Below are positions 7,736 to 16,292 of a stretch of DNA of 60,011 nt, piece by piece; the first letter of the stretch is position 1; every line of letters starts with the position of its first letter. The DNA comes from Dethiobacter sp. (GTDB taxonomy: Bacteria > Bacillota > Dethiobacteria > Dethiobacterales > Dethiobacteraceae). The notes under the pieces were generated by a model, which did no database searches, was not told where the DNA came from, and was given only the letters and a program-made list of their open reading frames with translations. Position numbers and translations under genes: made by a program. The DNA lies in contig JAGXRN010000011.1 of assembly GCA_018335875.1 (NCBI GenBank), positions 1 through 60,011 of the forward strand, given 5' to 3'.

Positions 7736-10700
7736 TTACGTTGTACTGAGGGTAAATAGTTCTTTTAATTCCCGGTTGGACAATTCTGTGAGCCATGTTT
7801 CTCCGGCGGAGATGGTCATGGCGGCCAGCTCTTTTTTTGCAGAGAGCATGGCGTCTATCTTTTCTTCCAATGTACCGAGGGTGACAAACCTGTGGATGGT
7901 TACATTTTTTGTCTGGCCGATGCGGTAGGCTCTGTCTGTGGCTTGGTCTTCCACGGCCGGATTCCACCAGAGGTCATAATGCAGTACGTGGCTTGCCGCT
8001 GTGAGGTTTAGCCCGGTGCCGCCTGCTTTGAGGGAAACCACCATCAGCGGGCAGTCCAGATCGTTTTGGAATATTTCCACCAGCTGTTCTCTTTTTTTAC
8101 GCTGGAGGCTGCCGTGAAAAAACGGCAGCGGGCCGCCCAGCTCTGATTCGAGCATCTGGATCAATACTCCGCCCATTTGTTTATACTGGGTGAAGATTAA
8201 TGCTTTTTCTCTGTCACGTATGATTTGCCGGATACGCTCAAAGGCCAGTTCTGCTTTTCCGGAATGGGCCGGGAGCGGTGTTCCTGTTTTTGAGAAGTGG
8301 ACTGGGTGGTTGCAGATTTGTTTTAGTGATGTCATCAGGCGGAAAATGATGCCTCTTCGTTCCATGCCCTCGCTATTCTCAACCAATGTCAATTCCCGCT
8401 GCAGCACCTGTTGGTAAAGTGCTGCCTGCTGGGGTGTGAGCCGGCAGTACTGGTTTTTTATGATTTTATCGGGCAAATCGGAGATTACTTTTTTGTCGGT
8501 TTTCATCCTGCGCAGGATAAAGGGTGCAGTTGCTTTGCGCAGCAGAGCCGCTCTGTCATAGTCCCGGTATTTTTCAATAGGTACGGCAAAGCGGCGGGAA
8601 AAAGCATCACGAGAGCCGAGATAACCAGGGATTAAAAAGTCGAATATGCTCCAGAGTTCGTCGAGCCTGTTTTCCACGGGCGTCCCGCTCATGGCTATAT
8701 AACTGCCGGCTTTAATCTCCTTTAGCGCCCGGGACTGGGCGGTGTCGGCGTTTTTAATATTTTGTGCTTCATCTATTATCAGAAGCGACCAGCGGGTTTT
8801 GGCAAGTTGTTTTTTGTCGTTGCGCACCACACCATATGAGGTAAGTATGACGTCGACTCCGGAGGGTGTGAGGTTACGGTCAGGCCCGTGGCAGACAGCT
8901 ACCTGCAGGCCGGGAGCAAAGCGGGCGCACTCCTTTTCCCAGTTGCTAAGCAGTGTGGTGGGACAAACAATGAGTGCCGGTGTTTTCAGGCCGCCTTCTT
9001 CTTTTAATTTGAGCAGCAGGGTGATTACCTGCAGTGTTTTGCCAAGGCCCATGTCATCGGCGAGGCAGCTGCCAAGGCCTCTTTCCCGGTTTGTGTAGAG
9101 CCAGCGGAAGCCCCTTTCCTGGTAAGGGCGCAATTGGGCCACGAGACCGGGTGGTACGGTTACATCATGTACGTTATGCAAATCTGCTAACAGCTTTTTT
9201 AGTGTTTCATCAGCTTCGAAGGCGGCTGCTCCGGTTTCTCCGGTCAGGCTCGCCTGCAATAATTTCGCTGAATCCATTTTGGGCAGCGGTTTTTTTAGTT
9301 GTGCCAGGAGACGGTTCACATCGGCCGGGTCCAACATGAGATAACGGTCGCGGAAGCGGACAATCCCCTTGGCGCTTGACGTTAGAGCTATAAATTCTTC
9401 CCCGCTGAGGCGCATATCACCCAGCGCCACATCCAGGGAAAAGTCCAGCATTTCCGCCAGCGACAGGAAGCTAATGTTTTTGCTGCGGCTTTTGGCCGAC
9501 AGCACCAGGCGTGCGGAAACTGCGGAGCGCAGTTCTTTGGGCAGTATAATGCTGATTCCCAGCATTGACAGCACACCTTTTGCCTCGCTTAGAAAACTAA
9601 TCAGCTCATCTCCGCTTACCGCAAGCGGGCCGCCTTTTGCCGCCAGCAGCTCTTTTAATTCCTTGCGGTATTCACCTGCCACCGCCACCACCCTGCCAAC
9701 CTCTGCCAGCACATCCCCCGCAGGGCAGCCAAATGCCGGATGGCCTGCAAACACATCAGCAAGCGGCATGGGCGGCGTCATTGGGTCGTCTCTGTCTTCC
9801 ACATCAAGACAGATACTAAACTTCTTCTGCCTGCCGGCAGGCAGTTCCACCCGTATCACGGCGGCAAAGCGTCCCACCGCCATGGCCAGAGGCGCAAGCC
9901 AGTCCGCCACTGCTTTTACTGTCTGCTTTTCCTCGAACTTCTCAGCTTCATAGGGGGTCATGATAAAAAAGGACTCACATATTTTTTCTTCCCGGGGGAT
10001 TTCCGCGTATTCCCTGACCAAAAACGACAGATAGAGTGACAGTACTTCCTCTGCACCGTCCCGGCCTGTCAGTACTGATTTGTTCTTTTTACGGTAAATC
10101 AGCCCCGGCGGCATCATGGCGGCTAAAGTATCCACAATCTGCCGTACCTGTTCATCTCTTATCAGCGGGCGGTAGCGCAGATAGAAGTTCCCCTGGCCCT
10201 CGCCGACCACTTCCGGTACAAATAATGAAGCGCGGGCCAGCAGCAGTGCGGTGGACGCGGCGGCGCTTAAAAAGCGGATTTCCGGAGTCCCTTCCACAAA
10301 GAGCTTTTTACTTAACATGGCACGAAGGAAATAGTGTGCTGTGGTTACCTTACTATGAATGCGCCTCATCTTCAAAGCGCCGTTTTCCTCAATGGGGACA
10401 GTATAAGTGGCTAATTTATGGTTGACATCAGAGCCCAGAGCGTCGCCGGGGAAATAGAAGGCTTCAGCGTGAAACAGCGGGTGTCCGCTTTCGCCATACA
10501 TAAGCCTGATGTGGGCCTTGTGCAGGTGAGGAGGGGATTCTTCCAGGGATTCCATTTCCTTTTCCACAGCCCTTGCCACGGATTTATAGGCTTTCATCAG
10601 TAGTTTTTTAAAGTTGTCTTTCCTATAGAAAAGCGGGGAATCGGAAAGAAGGGAAAAAATTGATTTAAGTTGACCAGGCCTGTCCACCAGTCTGGCAAGA

Positions 10701-11296
10701 GAAAATTCAACACATTCTGCAGGCAATACCTTAACATCGTTCACAGGCACAAACCTGCTTTCTCCTGACACTGCCTGCCCAAAACCTGCGGCTTCAGTCA
10801 ACTCTTTGCGTCCAATTCCGCGCAGCTCAAAGAAAATAAACGGGTCTTTGTCAATCTCATTGGCAAGAACCAGGTAGACAGCTGCCAGATGTTTGCAGGG
10901 ATTTGCCCAGTCGGGGCATGAGCAATCCGCTTTGATTTCCTTCCACGCTGCCGGAAAAAGACGTAACCCGCCATCTTTCATTACAGCCGGCAAAGCTTCC
11001 GGCAAACGGCCCAGGGACAGCTCCGCCGCCAGCATGGGGTTTTCATTAATCAGCCGCCTAATTGCTTCTTTTGCGGCAGCAGAAAACGGCTCCAACCTGA
11101 TACTGATACGGTAAGGTAACTTCCGGCGTCCCTGTACACGGGCCAGCACCACACAGTCGCTTATTTCAATTTCCCGCACAGCCCCTTCATTTGCGTAGCT
11201 TCTTCCCCGGGGCAGGCGGTTGCTGTAATCAATATGGTGTAAAGCCTCTATCCAGGCCTTACCCCACCAAGTCTTGCCGAATGTTTGCCTTGCCAT
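7736..11296 (-). CDS. SWIM zinc-finger SWI2/SNF2 family helicase
   Basis: A 1186-residue ATP-dependent DNA translocase. A SWIM zinc finger, CSCPDWANPCKHL, lies at about 125-137. The C-terminal half holds the Snf2 motor: ADDMGLGKTLQVITLL (motif I), LLIIDEAQNIKN (II), MSGTPVENRLDELWSIFDFL (III), FILRRMKTD, and VSLKAGGTGLNLTAASHVLH with DQATDRAYRIGQ (V and VI). The large middle part fits the bacterial SNF2 helicase-associated region. The ATG at 11296 gives the conserved start MARQTFGKTWWGKAW and has GGGGAA upstream; a TTG at 11329 is unlikely. Such proteins are widespread stand-alone genes in Firmicutes and are thought to remodel nucleoprotein or act with RNA polymerase; the exact role is unknown. 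It appears monocistronic. Confidence 0.9.
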   Translation of the reverse strand: MARQTFGKTWWGKAWIEALHHIDYSNRLPRGRSYANEGAVREIEISDCVVLARVQGRRKLPYRISIRLEPFSAAAKEAIRRLINENPMLAAELSLGRLPEALPAVMKDGGLRLFPAAWKEIKADCSCPDWANPCKHLAAVYLVLANEIDKDPFIFFELRGIGRKELTEAAGFGQAVSGESRFVPVNDVKVLPAECVEFSLARLVDRPGQLKSIFSLLSDSPLFYRKDNFKKLLMKAYKSVARAVEKEMESLEESPPHLHKAHIRLMYGESGHPLFHAEAFYFPGDALGSDVNHKLATYTVPIEENGALKMRRIHSKVTTAHYFLRAMLSKKLFVEGTPEIRFLSAAASTALLLARASLFVPEVVGEGQGNFYLRYRPLIRDEQVRQIVDTLAAMMPPGLIYRKKNKSVLTGRDGAEEVLSLYLSFLVREYAEIPREEKICESFFIMTPYEAEKFEEKQTVKAVADWLAPLAMAVGRFAAVIRVELPAGRQKKFSICLDVEDRDDPMTPPMPLADVFAGHPAFGCPAGDVLAEVGRVVAVAGEYRKELKELLAAKGGPLAVSGDELISFLSEAKGVLSMLGISIILPKELRSAVSARLVLSAKSRSKNISFLSLAEMLDFSLDVALGDMRLSGEEFIALTSSAKGIVRFRDRYLMLDPADVNRLLAQLKKPLPKMDSAKLLQASLTGETGAAAFEADETLKKLLADLHNVHDVTVPPGLVAQLRPYQERGFRWLYTNRERGLGSCLADDMGLGKTLQVITLLLKLKEEGGLKTPALIVCPTTLLSNWEKECARFAPGLQVAVCHGPDRNLTPSGVDVILTSYGVVRNDKKQLAKTRWSLLIIDEAQNIKNADTAQSRALKEIKAGSYIAMSGTPVENRLDELWSIFDFLIPGYLGSRDAFSRRFAVPIEKYRDYDRAALLRKATAPFILRRMKTDKKVISDLPDKIIKNQYCRLTPQQAALYQQVLQRELTLVENSEGMERRGIIFRLMTSLKQICNHPVHFSKTGTPLPAHSGKAELAFERIRQIIRDREKALIFTQYKQMGGVLIQMLESELGGPLPFFHGSLQRKKREQLVEIFQNDLDCPLMVVSLKAGGTGLNLTAASHVLHYDLWWNPAVEDQATDRAYRIGQTKNVTIHRFVTLGTLEEKIDAMLSAKKELAAMTISAGETWLTELSNRELKELFTLSTT

Positions 11297-11477
11297 TGCG
11301 TATTCCCCTATTCCATCGCATTTGTACAAATCTTTCTAATAACAGTTCTTTATATTTTCTGAAAATCCTACCCGATTTAGTATATCATAGTGGTACTTGA
11401 AAGAATCTTTAATCTTGATGCTATCGGAGTCGATTTAGAAAACATTCAGTTTAGTGACACAAAGAAAGTTCGGCTTA

Positions 11478-11672
11478 TTACTTACCTATTTTCCCGTCTC
11501 CGTTAATATCTTGATTCGTATACTCCTCCAACACTTTTAAAGTTTTAAGCAGCAGCTCCTGAGTATTCCTAAGTTCCTCTTCTAAATAAGCCACCCTTAG
11601 TTCCAGCGACTGAGATTTGTCGTACTGTTCATTTATTTGGCTCTGCTGAATTAAATTCCAAAATAAACCCAC
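11478..11672 (-). CDS. 64-residue coiled-coil protein with EF-hand-like loop
   Basis: Unknown protein, third gene of a tiny three-gene operon. It starts at a GTG ten bases after AGGAGG. It consists of a short hydrophobic N-terminus (MGLFWNLIQQ), a heptad-rich helix (LELRVAYLEEELRNTQELLL) and a C-terminal DINGDGKIG. That last segment matches the calcium-binding loop of EF-hands and dockerins (D-x-N-x-D-G-x-I). A single loop usually works only as a pair, so a homodimer or partner would be needed if it binds calcium. It overlaps the preceding gene by 22 bases. Function unknown. Confidence 0.6.
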   Translation of the reverse strand: MGLFWNLIQQSQINEQYDKSQSLELRVAYLEEELRNTQELLLKTLKVLEEYTNQDINGDGKIGK

Positions 11673-11860
11673 TGATAATACCTCCTATTTTCACCCTCTA
11701 CAGCCTTGGCATTAGAATCAGAAACCTGTATGCACTCATCCCGCTTGGCATTAGCCTCACCAATGGAGTCGTCCCGGTCTTTTTCGGCAACACTTTTCTT
11801 AGCATCATTGATGGCGGCTTCTTTTCTCAAAGGAGAAAGCCTGCTCCACCATTCCGACAT
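11651..11860 (-). CDS. Small charged protein of unknown function
   Basis: About 69 residues, rich in Asp, Glu, Lys and Ala: MSEWWSRLSPLRKEAAINDA, then a highly charged helical stretch, ending RRYYQWVYFGI. No domain is recognised. The ATG at 11860 is preferred because AAGGTGG lies about nine bases upstream; a GTG at 11872 would fall inside that site. It lies 24 bases after the upstream 86-residue gene and overlaps the downstream 64-residue gene, so the three are most likely co-transcribed and work together. No membrane segment or signal peptide is visible. Confidence 0.5.
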   Translation of the reverse strand: MSEWWSRLSPLRKEAAINDAKKSVAEKDRDDSIGEANAKRDECIQVSDSNAKAVEGENRRYYQWVYFGI

Positions 11861-11884
11861 TGTGCTTTCCACCTTTCCAGGTGT

Positions 11885-12145
11885 TTAATCTGAAAAGCTG
11901 TTTAACCCGAATATGCTCTCTACACTTTCTCCGTCAATTGCGATGACTTTAAGCTCATCTGTCAAAAACCAACGAATGATCCCCTTTTTATCACATACAG
12001 CCGCTATTGGGATCTGCCCCTCGTCCTCATGAGAAAAAAGGTTACCTCCAAAAAAACTGGGCCTTGATGCTTTGAAAGCACCAAACCCTGTCCCGACTAA
12101 GACATACCTTTTGCCGGTTCCTTCATGTTCAACTATTGTAGCCAT
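11885..12145 (-). CDS. 86-residue conserved-looking hypothetical protein
   Basis: Starts at an ATG six bases after a strong GGAGG. The protein opens MATIVEHEGTGKRYVLVGTG and appears to be a small beta-rich domain: alternating hydrophobic stretches such as IPIAAVCDKKGIIRWFLTDE and LKVIAIDGESVESIFG. It contains no catalytic motif that I recognise. First gene of the small operon with the 69- and 64-residue proteins. Function unknown; the good ribosome-binding site and compact organisation argue that it is real. Confidence 0.6.
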   Translation of the reverse strand: MATIVEHEGTGKRYVLVGTGFGAFKASRPSFFGGNLFSHEDEGQIPIAAVCDKKGIIRWFLTDELKVIAIDGESVESIFGLNSFSD

Positions 12146-12286
12146 TTGATCCTCCTTCTTAAATTAACAGTTTCTTCCCCTTTTAATAAGACAGTTTAAA
12201 GCGTTAAAAAGTTCTCTTTTTTTGTTCTTTGCAGGATTTTTTTTTATTTTAGCAAATAGGGTTTTTATTAACTGGAGGTTTGGGCT

Positions 12287-12409
12287 ATGAATGATAAAAG
12301 CCAGCTGAAAAATATTTATATGGATTATAAAAACCTGGTCTATGGCGTAGCCGTCTCTATTATAAAGGACACGCAGCTTGCCGAAGATATTGTCCACCGG
12401 ATGATATAG
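12287..12409 (+). pseudogene. N-terminal stub of an ECF sigma factor
   Basis: After a good GGAGGT site, an ATG opens 40 codons that read MNDKSQLKNIYMDYKNLVYG, then VAVSIIKDTQLAEDIVHRMI and a stop. This is the start of region 2 of an ECF-type RNA polymerase sigma factor (LVYGVA...AEDIVH). Regions 2.3-2.4 and 4, needed for promoter opening and recognition, are gone. The sequence runs directly into a fragment of an anti-sigma-like gene in another frame, so a deletion removed the rest of both genes. Confidence 0.7.
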
Positions 12410-12828
12410 AAGAAATAGAGGTATATCAAACGAATCTTACAACTACTACAATAGAAGAACTATTAGATATTTACCCTGGAGTATTATACTATCCCCAAAA
12501 CATAACCATAGAGAACTTAAGGAGAACCCAATACCTGCAACTCGGTGATAAATGGATCATTATGCTAAGCTTTTCGATTGGCCGGTATGACATTCTCCTC
12601 AGTCAGGAGGACATTTTGGGAGAAGGATCTACCGGTATAGGATATGGATCCGACACAATAGTTTCTTTTCACCGGCTGGATGATGTGGAATATCTGGTGG
12701 CCGAGCATCGGTACGGTATTGTGACAGTTAAATGGACAAAGGACAATAAGATTTTTGATATGACGAGTAATTTAACGGTTGATGAATCTCTGTCGGTCGC
12801 ACAATCGGTTGGCCCATATCACATCTGA
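12400..12828 (+). pseudogene. C-terminal fragment of a DUF4367-like (anti-sigma-associated) protein
   Basis: The frame is open from the deletion joint at about 12400 to 12828. It ends with a segment like DUF4367 domains: VTVKWTKDNKIFDMTSNLTV followed by DESLSVAQSV, the usual 'TWxxDGxxYxLxSNLSxEELIxIAxS' pattern. Such proteins are encoded just downstream of ECF sigma genes in Firmicutes and act as anti-sigma factors or associated sensors. Its N-terminal membrane part is missing. An ATG at 12562 could start translation but lacks a ribosome-binding site. I read it as the 3' remnant of the partner of the sigma stub next to it. Confidence 0.5.
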
Positions 12829-12842
12829 TAGTTCCATATAAA

Positions 12843-13094
12843 TTGAAGACTAAAAATAATTTAAGCTCAGGCTTTACAGTATCAGGCACTACGATTAAAG
12901 GCGTTTATGCAATATATGATGCTGGTTTGGAAAAGACAGAAGATGTCGCTAAGAGGGAATTTAGTTCTTTTGGAAAGACAGTTTTTAGTGAAGAAGAATT
13001 AGATAAACTAGAGAATTTTAATGTTGAGCAGATTATACTTTGGTTGGAAGAGAAGAACAAATTGATTGAGCCCTTAGAACTTCAAATGGTATAA
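12843..13094 (+). CDS. Hypothetical short reading frame
   Basis: A frame of 83 codons from a TTG, ending with KTVFSEEELDKLENFNVEQI and a Lys/Glu-rich tail. It stays open a little upstream (LIVPYK). The composition looks protein-like, but there is no good ribosome-binding site and no recognised domain. It directly follows the DUF4367-like fragment and may be more debris of the same region or a small real gene. Confidence is low. Confidence 0.3.
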   Translation: MKTKNNLSSGFTVSGTTIKGVYAIYDAGLEKTEDVAKREFSSFGKTVFSEEELDKLENFNVEQIILWLEEKNKLIEPLELQMV

Positions 13095-13165
13095 AAATAT
13101 TACCATAGTACCGGTATGTCCATCTCCGCTTGAAAACGAATGTGGCTTGATGACAGGGGACAAAA

Positions 13166-13226
13166 AGTTGACAACGACCCCGTCCCCCCGTCACTAAGTT
13201 GACAACGACCCCGTCCCCCCGTCACT
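13166..13226. repeat. Two tandem copies of a 31-bp unit at the end of frdB
   Basis: The unit begins AGTTGACAACGACCCCGTCC and ends CGTCACTA. Copy one spans 13166-13196 and copy two 13197-13226, identical up to the last base. The second copy contains the last bases of frdB including its stop codon, so the unit probably arose by local duplication or from a dispersed element. Directly upstream lies GACAGGGGACAAAA. Confidence 0.9.
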
Positions 13227-13938
13227 TGCGCAGGAGTTTGCCGGTGATGAGTTTCTTTCTGCTGTTGACGATGCCGTGGGTGGGCCGCACATCTTTGGGG
13301 CAGAAATCAACGCACTTAAATACTGTGTCACAGCCCCAGAGGCCGTCCATGGAATTGACACGTTCCAATCTTTCAAAGCGGCCGCCTTCGCGGGAATCGG
13401 CATAGAAGCGGAAATTCCTGGCCAAAGCTGCCGGACCCAGGAAGCTCCTGGTGCCGGAGCGGGCAGGCACAGGGCAGGCGCCGTAGCAGGAGGCACAGAG
13501 GATACAGTTGGCATAAGGGTCAAGCTTAACACGCAGTTTTTCATCCATTAACCGCTCAGTGGCGGGATGTTCATCCTTCGGTTGCAGCCAGGGCTTGACG
13601 TACTTATATTTCTCCCAGAATTCAGTCATCTCCACAACCAGGTCTTTTATGACCGGCAGGTTTGGCAGAGGCTCCACCTTAACTTTGGCAGCATTTAAAT
13701 AACGGATCTGGGTGCGGCAGGCCAGCTTAATTTCATTGTTGATCATCATGGCACAGGCGCCGCAGACTGCACCGCGGCAGGAATAGCGAAAAGAGAGAGT
13801 TGGGTCCTGGTTCTCCTGGATTAAGATTAATGCTTCCAAAACTGTCAGGCCGGGCGTAACTTTCACGGGAAAACTGTCATAGCCGGCCGTACTATTCTGC
13901 TGACGGCGGATGACGAGGGTAACCTCTTTAAACTCCAT
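13222..13938 (-). CDS. frdB: Fumarate reductase/succinate dehydrogenase iron-sulfur subunit
   Basis: A 238-residue electron-transfer subunit. The [2Fe-2S] ligands are C54, C59, C62 and C74 (SCRGAVCGACAMM), the [4Fe-4S] ligands C145, C148, C151 (CILCASC) with C155, and the [3Fe-4S] site uses C203, C209 and C213 (FKCVDFCPKD). All clusters of the complex II family are therefore present. It passes electrons between the flavoprotein subunit and the membrane quinone site. It is the last gene of the operon anchor-flavoprotein-FeS, two bases after frdA. Whether the complex works as fumarate reductase or succinate dehydrogenase cannot be told from sequence. The stop codon lies in a tandem repeat. Confidence 0.92.
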   Translation of the reverse strand: MEFKEVTLVIRRQQNSTAGYDSFPVKVTPGLTVLEALILIQENQDPTLSFRYSCRGAVCGACAMMINNEIKLACRTQIRYLNAAKVKVEPLPNLPVIKDLVVEMTEFWEKYKYVKPWLQPKDEHPATERLMDEKLRVKLDPYANCILCASCYGACPVPARSGTRSFLGPAALARNFRFYADSREGGRFERLERVNSMDGLWGCDTVFKCVDFCPKDVRPTHGIVNSRKKLITGKLLRK

Positions 13939-13940
13939 AT

Positions 13941-15641
13941 CTAATACTTCCTTTCCTGGGGCTGGAATTTGGTGATAGTTACATCTTTGGTGGACATCTC
14001 AGGGCCCTCTTCTGTGTAGGCAGCCATGGTGTGGCGGAGCCAGTTCCCGTCATCCCTTTTTTCAAAATCGATGCGGGAATGGGAACCACGGCTTTCCGTG
14101 CGGTTCAGGGCACCGAGAGCCACTGTTTCAGCTGAATTAAGCATACCTTCCAGTTCAAGGGCGTTTATCAGTTCCAGGTTATAGGCGCGGCTGCTGTTTT
14201 TGATCTTTACGTTGGGATAGCGCTTACGCAGGCCAATTAAAATGTCTACAGCTTCTTTTAATTCTTTTTCCTGACGAAAGACGCCTACTTTATGTGTCAG
14301 GGTTTGTGTCATTTTATGTCTCAGCTCTTTATAGTCTTCCTGCCCTTCGCCTGCAAGCAGTGTCTGAATCCTTTTTTCTTCTTTTTCCCAGAAGTTTTGC
14401 AATAACTTGTGGTCGGGTTGTGGGTTGTTTTCATTGAGATATCTCATGGCTTCACTGCCTGAACGTCTGCCAAAAACCAGTGTGTCAAGCAGTGAGTTGC
14501 CGCCGAGGCGGTTGGCGCCGTGGACGCTGACACAGGCGGCCTCACCTGCAGCGAGTAAGCCCTGTACCCGTGTGTGGCCGTCATTGCTGGTGGCGATGCC
14601 TCCCATGGTGTAATGCTGTCCGGGCTGAATGGGAATGGGCTCATGAATGGGGTCAACGCCGGCAAAGTCCATGGCTAAGAGGCGGATGCCGGGAAGAAGC
14701 TCCAGAATCTTTTTCTCACCTAAATGCCTTAAATCCAGGTGGACATAGTCGCCGGGAAAGCCGCGGCCTTCATCAATTTCTGTCTGGATGGAACGGGCCA
14801 CAATATCCCGTGGGCCAAGTTCCATGGCCTGGGGCATATACTTTTTCATGAAGCGCTCATTGTCTTTGTTGAGCAAATAGCCCCCTTCACCCCGGGCGGC
14901 TTCTGAAATCAGGATATTGGTGCCAAGGAGGGTGGTGGGATGAAACTGAATAAACTCCATATCTTCCAGCTGGGCACCGGCGCGGTAGGCGGCGGCGGCG
15001 CCGCTGCCTGTGTTGATGAGAGCGTTGGTGGAATTGCCATAGATGCGGCCGGAGCCCCCGGTGGCCACAATCACCACGGGCGCTGCATAGAGCTCCAATT
15101 CACCGCTGATCATGTTGAGGGCAACCAAACCGTGACAGCGGTTGTTTTCTGTGGCGATGTTGGTCACTAACCGTTCTTCATAAACATTGATTTGATGTTT
15201 AAGGGACTGTTCATAGAGGGTGTGGAGCAGATGGTGGCCGGTGCGGTCTGCCGCATAACAGGTACGGGGAAACCCGGCGCCGCCAAATGGGCGCTGGGCA
15301 ATCCTGCCGTCAGGGAAGCGGCTGAACAGTGTGCCCCAGTGCTCCATTTCGTAGACGCAGCCAGGCGCATCCTGGGCCATGATGATGGCAGCATCCTGGT
15401 CGGCTAAATAATCACTGCCCTTGACTGTATCAAAGGCATGTTTTTCCCAGCTGTCGTCTTTTCCGTCAGCGTGATTTTTTAAAGAAGCATTGATTCCGCC
15501 TTGGGCGGAAACTGAATGGGAACGGACAGGATGGACGCGGCTGATTACTGCCACATCATATTTCTGAGCGGCTTCAATTGCTGCCCTTAACCCGGCAAGC
15601 CCGGCCCCCACCACTAATACCTGGTGTTGGAAAACCTGCAT
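13941..15641 (-). CDS. frdA: Fumarate reductase/succinate dehydrogenase flavoprotein subunit
   Basis: A 566-residue FAD subunit that interconverts fumarate and succinate. GAGLAG at 12-17 binds FAD, and H42 in RSHSVSAQGGINASL is the expected covalent FAD attachment site. QFHPTTLLGTNILISEAARG contains substrate-binding residues, and RLGGNSLLDTLVFGRRSG near 410 is a typical C-terminal FAD motif. The start at 15641 is chosen because GGAGG lies nine bases upstream and the FAD motif then sits at the usual distance; the frame is open to 15953 across the anchor gene, but that extension is not protein-like. It lies between the anchor gene (5 bases upstream) and frdB. Confidence 0.93.
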   Translation of the reverse strand: MQVFQHQVLVVGAGLAGLRAAIEAAQKYDVAVISRVHPVRSHSVSAQGGINASLKNHADGKDDSWEKHAFDTVKGSDYLADQDAAIIMAQDAPGCVYEMEHWGTLFSRFPDGRIAQRPFGGAGFPRTCYAADRTGHHLLHTLYEQSLKHQINVYEERLVTNIATENNRCHGLVALNMISGELELYAAPVVIVATGGSGRIYGNSTNALINTGSGAAAAYRAGAQLEDMEFIQFHPTTLLGTNILISEAARGEGGYLLNKDNERFMKKYMPQAMELGPRDIVARSIQTEIDEGRGFPGDYVHLDLRHLGEKKILELLPGIRLLAMDFAGVDPIHEPIPIQPGQHYTMGGIATSNDGHTRVQGLLAAGEAACVSVHGANRLGGNSLLDTLVFGRRSGSEAMRYLNENNPQPDHKLLQNFWEKEEKRIQTLLAGEGQEDYKELRHKMTQTLTHKVGVFRQEKELKEAVDILIGLRKRYPNVKIKNSSRAYNLELINALELEGMLNSAETVALGALNRTESRGSHSRIDFEKRDDGNWLRHTMAAYTEEGPEMSTKDVTITKFQPQERKY

Positions 15642-15646
15642 TGAGA

Positions 15647-15949
15647 CTACCTCCAGTAAATGTAGTAAAGGTAGATGAGTGACAAAAGGCCGCCTGCAAG
15701 AGTTGCTGCATAAAACAAGAGCTTTTCCTGCTTGATGCCTAAATCTACCAACATAACCCGCAAGCCGTAGGTAATATGGAAAATCACAGTGACGATAAGC
15801 AACCCATCCAGTGTGGCAACGATATGCCTGCTGAGCAAACCCTGAATCCGGGGCACCTGCCCGGTGAGTGCAAACCCGGAGTAGATTTTCCAGGGAATTA
15901 AAAACAAGAGGACTAAACCTGTAATTCTTTGGCTTAACCAGGCAACCAT
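15647..15949 (-). CDS. Single small membrane anchor of fumarate reductase/succinate dehydrogenase
   Basis: A 100-residue protein with three predicted membrane helices (about 9-28, 45-68 and 76-98). SQRITG at 6-11 matches the quinone-site motif of SdhC/SdhD anchors, and H42 and H59 are candidate haem b ligands. The start has GGAGG eight bases upstream. It is the first gene of the operon. The usual complex II has either one large five-helix anchor or two small three-helix anchors; only one small anchor is present here, and the gene immediately upstream faces the other way. The second anchor may be elsewhere, or this anchor may form a homodimer. Confidence 0.75.
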   Translation of the reverse strand: MVAWLSQRITGLVLLFLIPWKIYSGFALTGQVPRIQGLLSRHIVATLDGLLIVTVIFHITYGLRVMLVDLGIKQEKLLFYAATLAGGLLSLIYLYYIYWR

Positions 15950-16082
15950 GCATACTACCTCCTAGAAAAACATTTTATATGGATAAGAGATGCTCTTTTT
16001 TCAGATGCTTTATAGAGGAGTAAACCATTTTTTTGTCGAAATAACTGTATTGTTGAGAATTAATCAGATAGGAGTGGTCGGA

Positions 16083-16292
16083 TTGGATTTTCCCAGATTG
16101 ATGCACATTATTCTCGGATCCGTATTGACCGTTTTTCTTGTCTTTACCGCCTATAATCTTCTTCGCCTGGCCCTTGCTCCAGGGGAAAAACGCGGCTCAT
16201 ACGCTGCGGGCGCCCGTCGCTTTGCCGTCTATTCATTGATTCTGTTTGTGATTTATTTTATCTGGATTGCTGTTAAGCGAGCAATTTTTTAA
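16083..16292 (+). CDS. Small two-helix membrane protein
   Basis: About 69 residues with two membrane helices: MHIILGSVLTVFLVFTAYNL and, near the C-terminus, FAVYSLILFVIYFIWIAVK. A TTG at 16083 lies eight bases after AGGAG and gives a start just before the first helix; the frame extends to 15990 without a ribosome-binding site. The gene is divergent from the fumarate reductase operon and its end overlaps the end of the PatB-like gene by four bases. No family is recognised. The context suggests a possible link with the membrane anchor, but it is on the opposite strand, so this is speculation. Confidence 0.5.
   Translation: MDFPRLMHIILGSVLTVFLVFTAYNLLRLALAPGEKRGSYAAGARRFAVYSLILFVIYFIWIAVKRAIF

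Noticed and set aside
11404..11505. Short plus-strand frame starting VLERIFNLDAIGVDLEN
   Set aside because: About 38 codons with protein-like flavour, but no ribosome-binding site and it overlaps the end of the minus-strand small gene. Could be debris; too short to support.
15642..15953. N-terminal extension of the flavoprotein gene frdA
   Set aside because: The frame is open, but it runs through the anchor gene, is not protein-like, and a good ribosome-binding site precedes the ATG at 15641.
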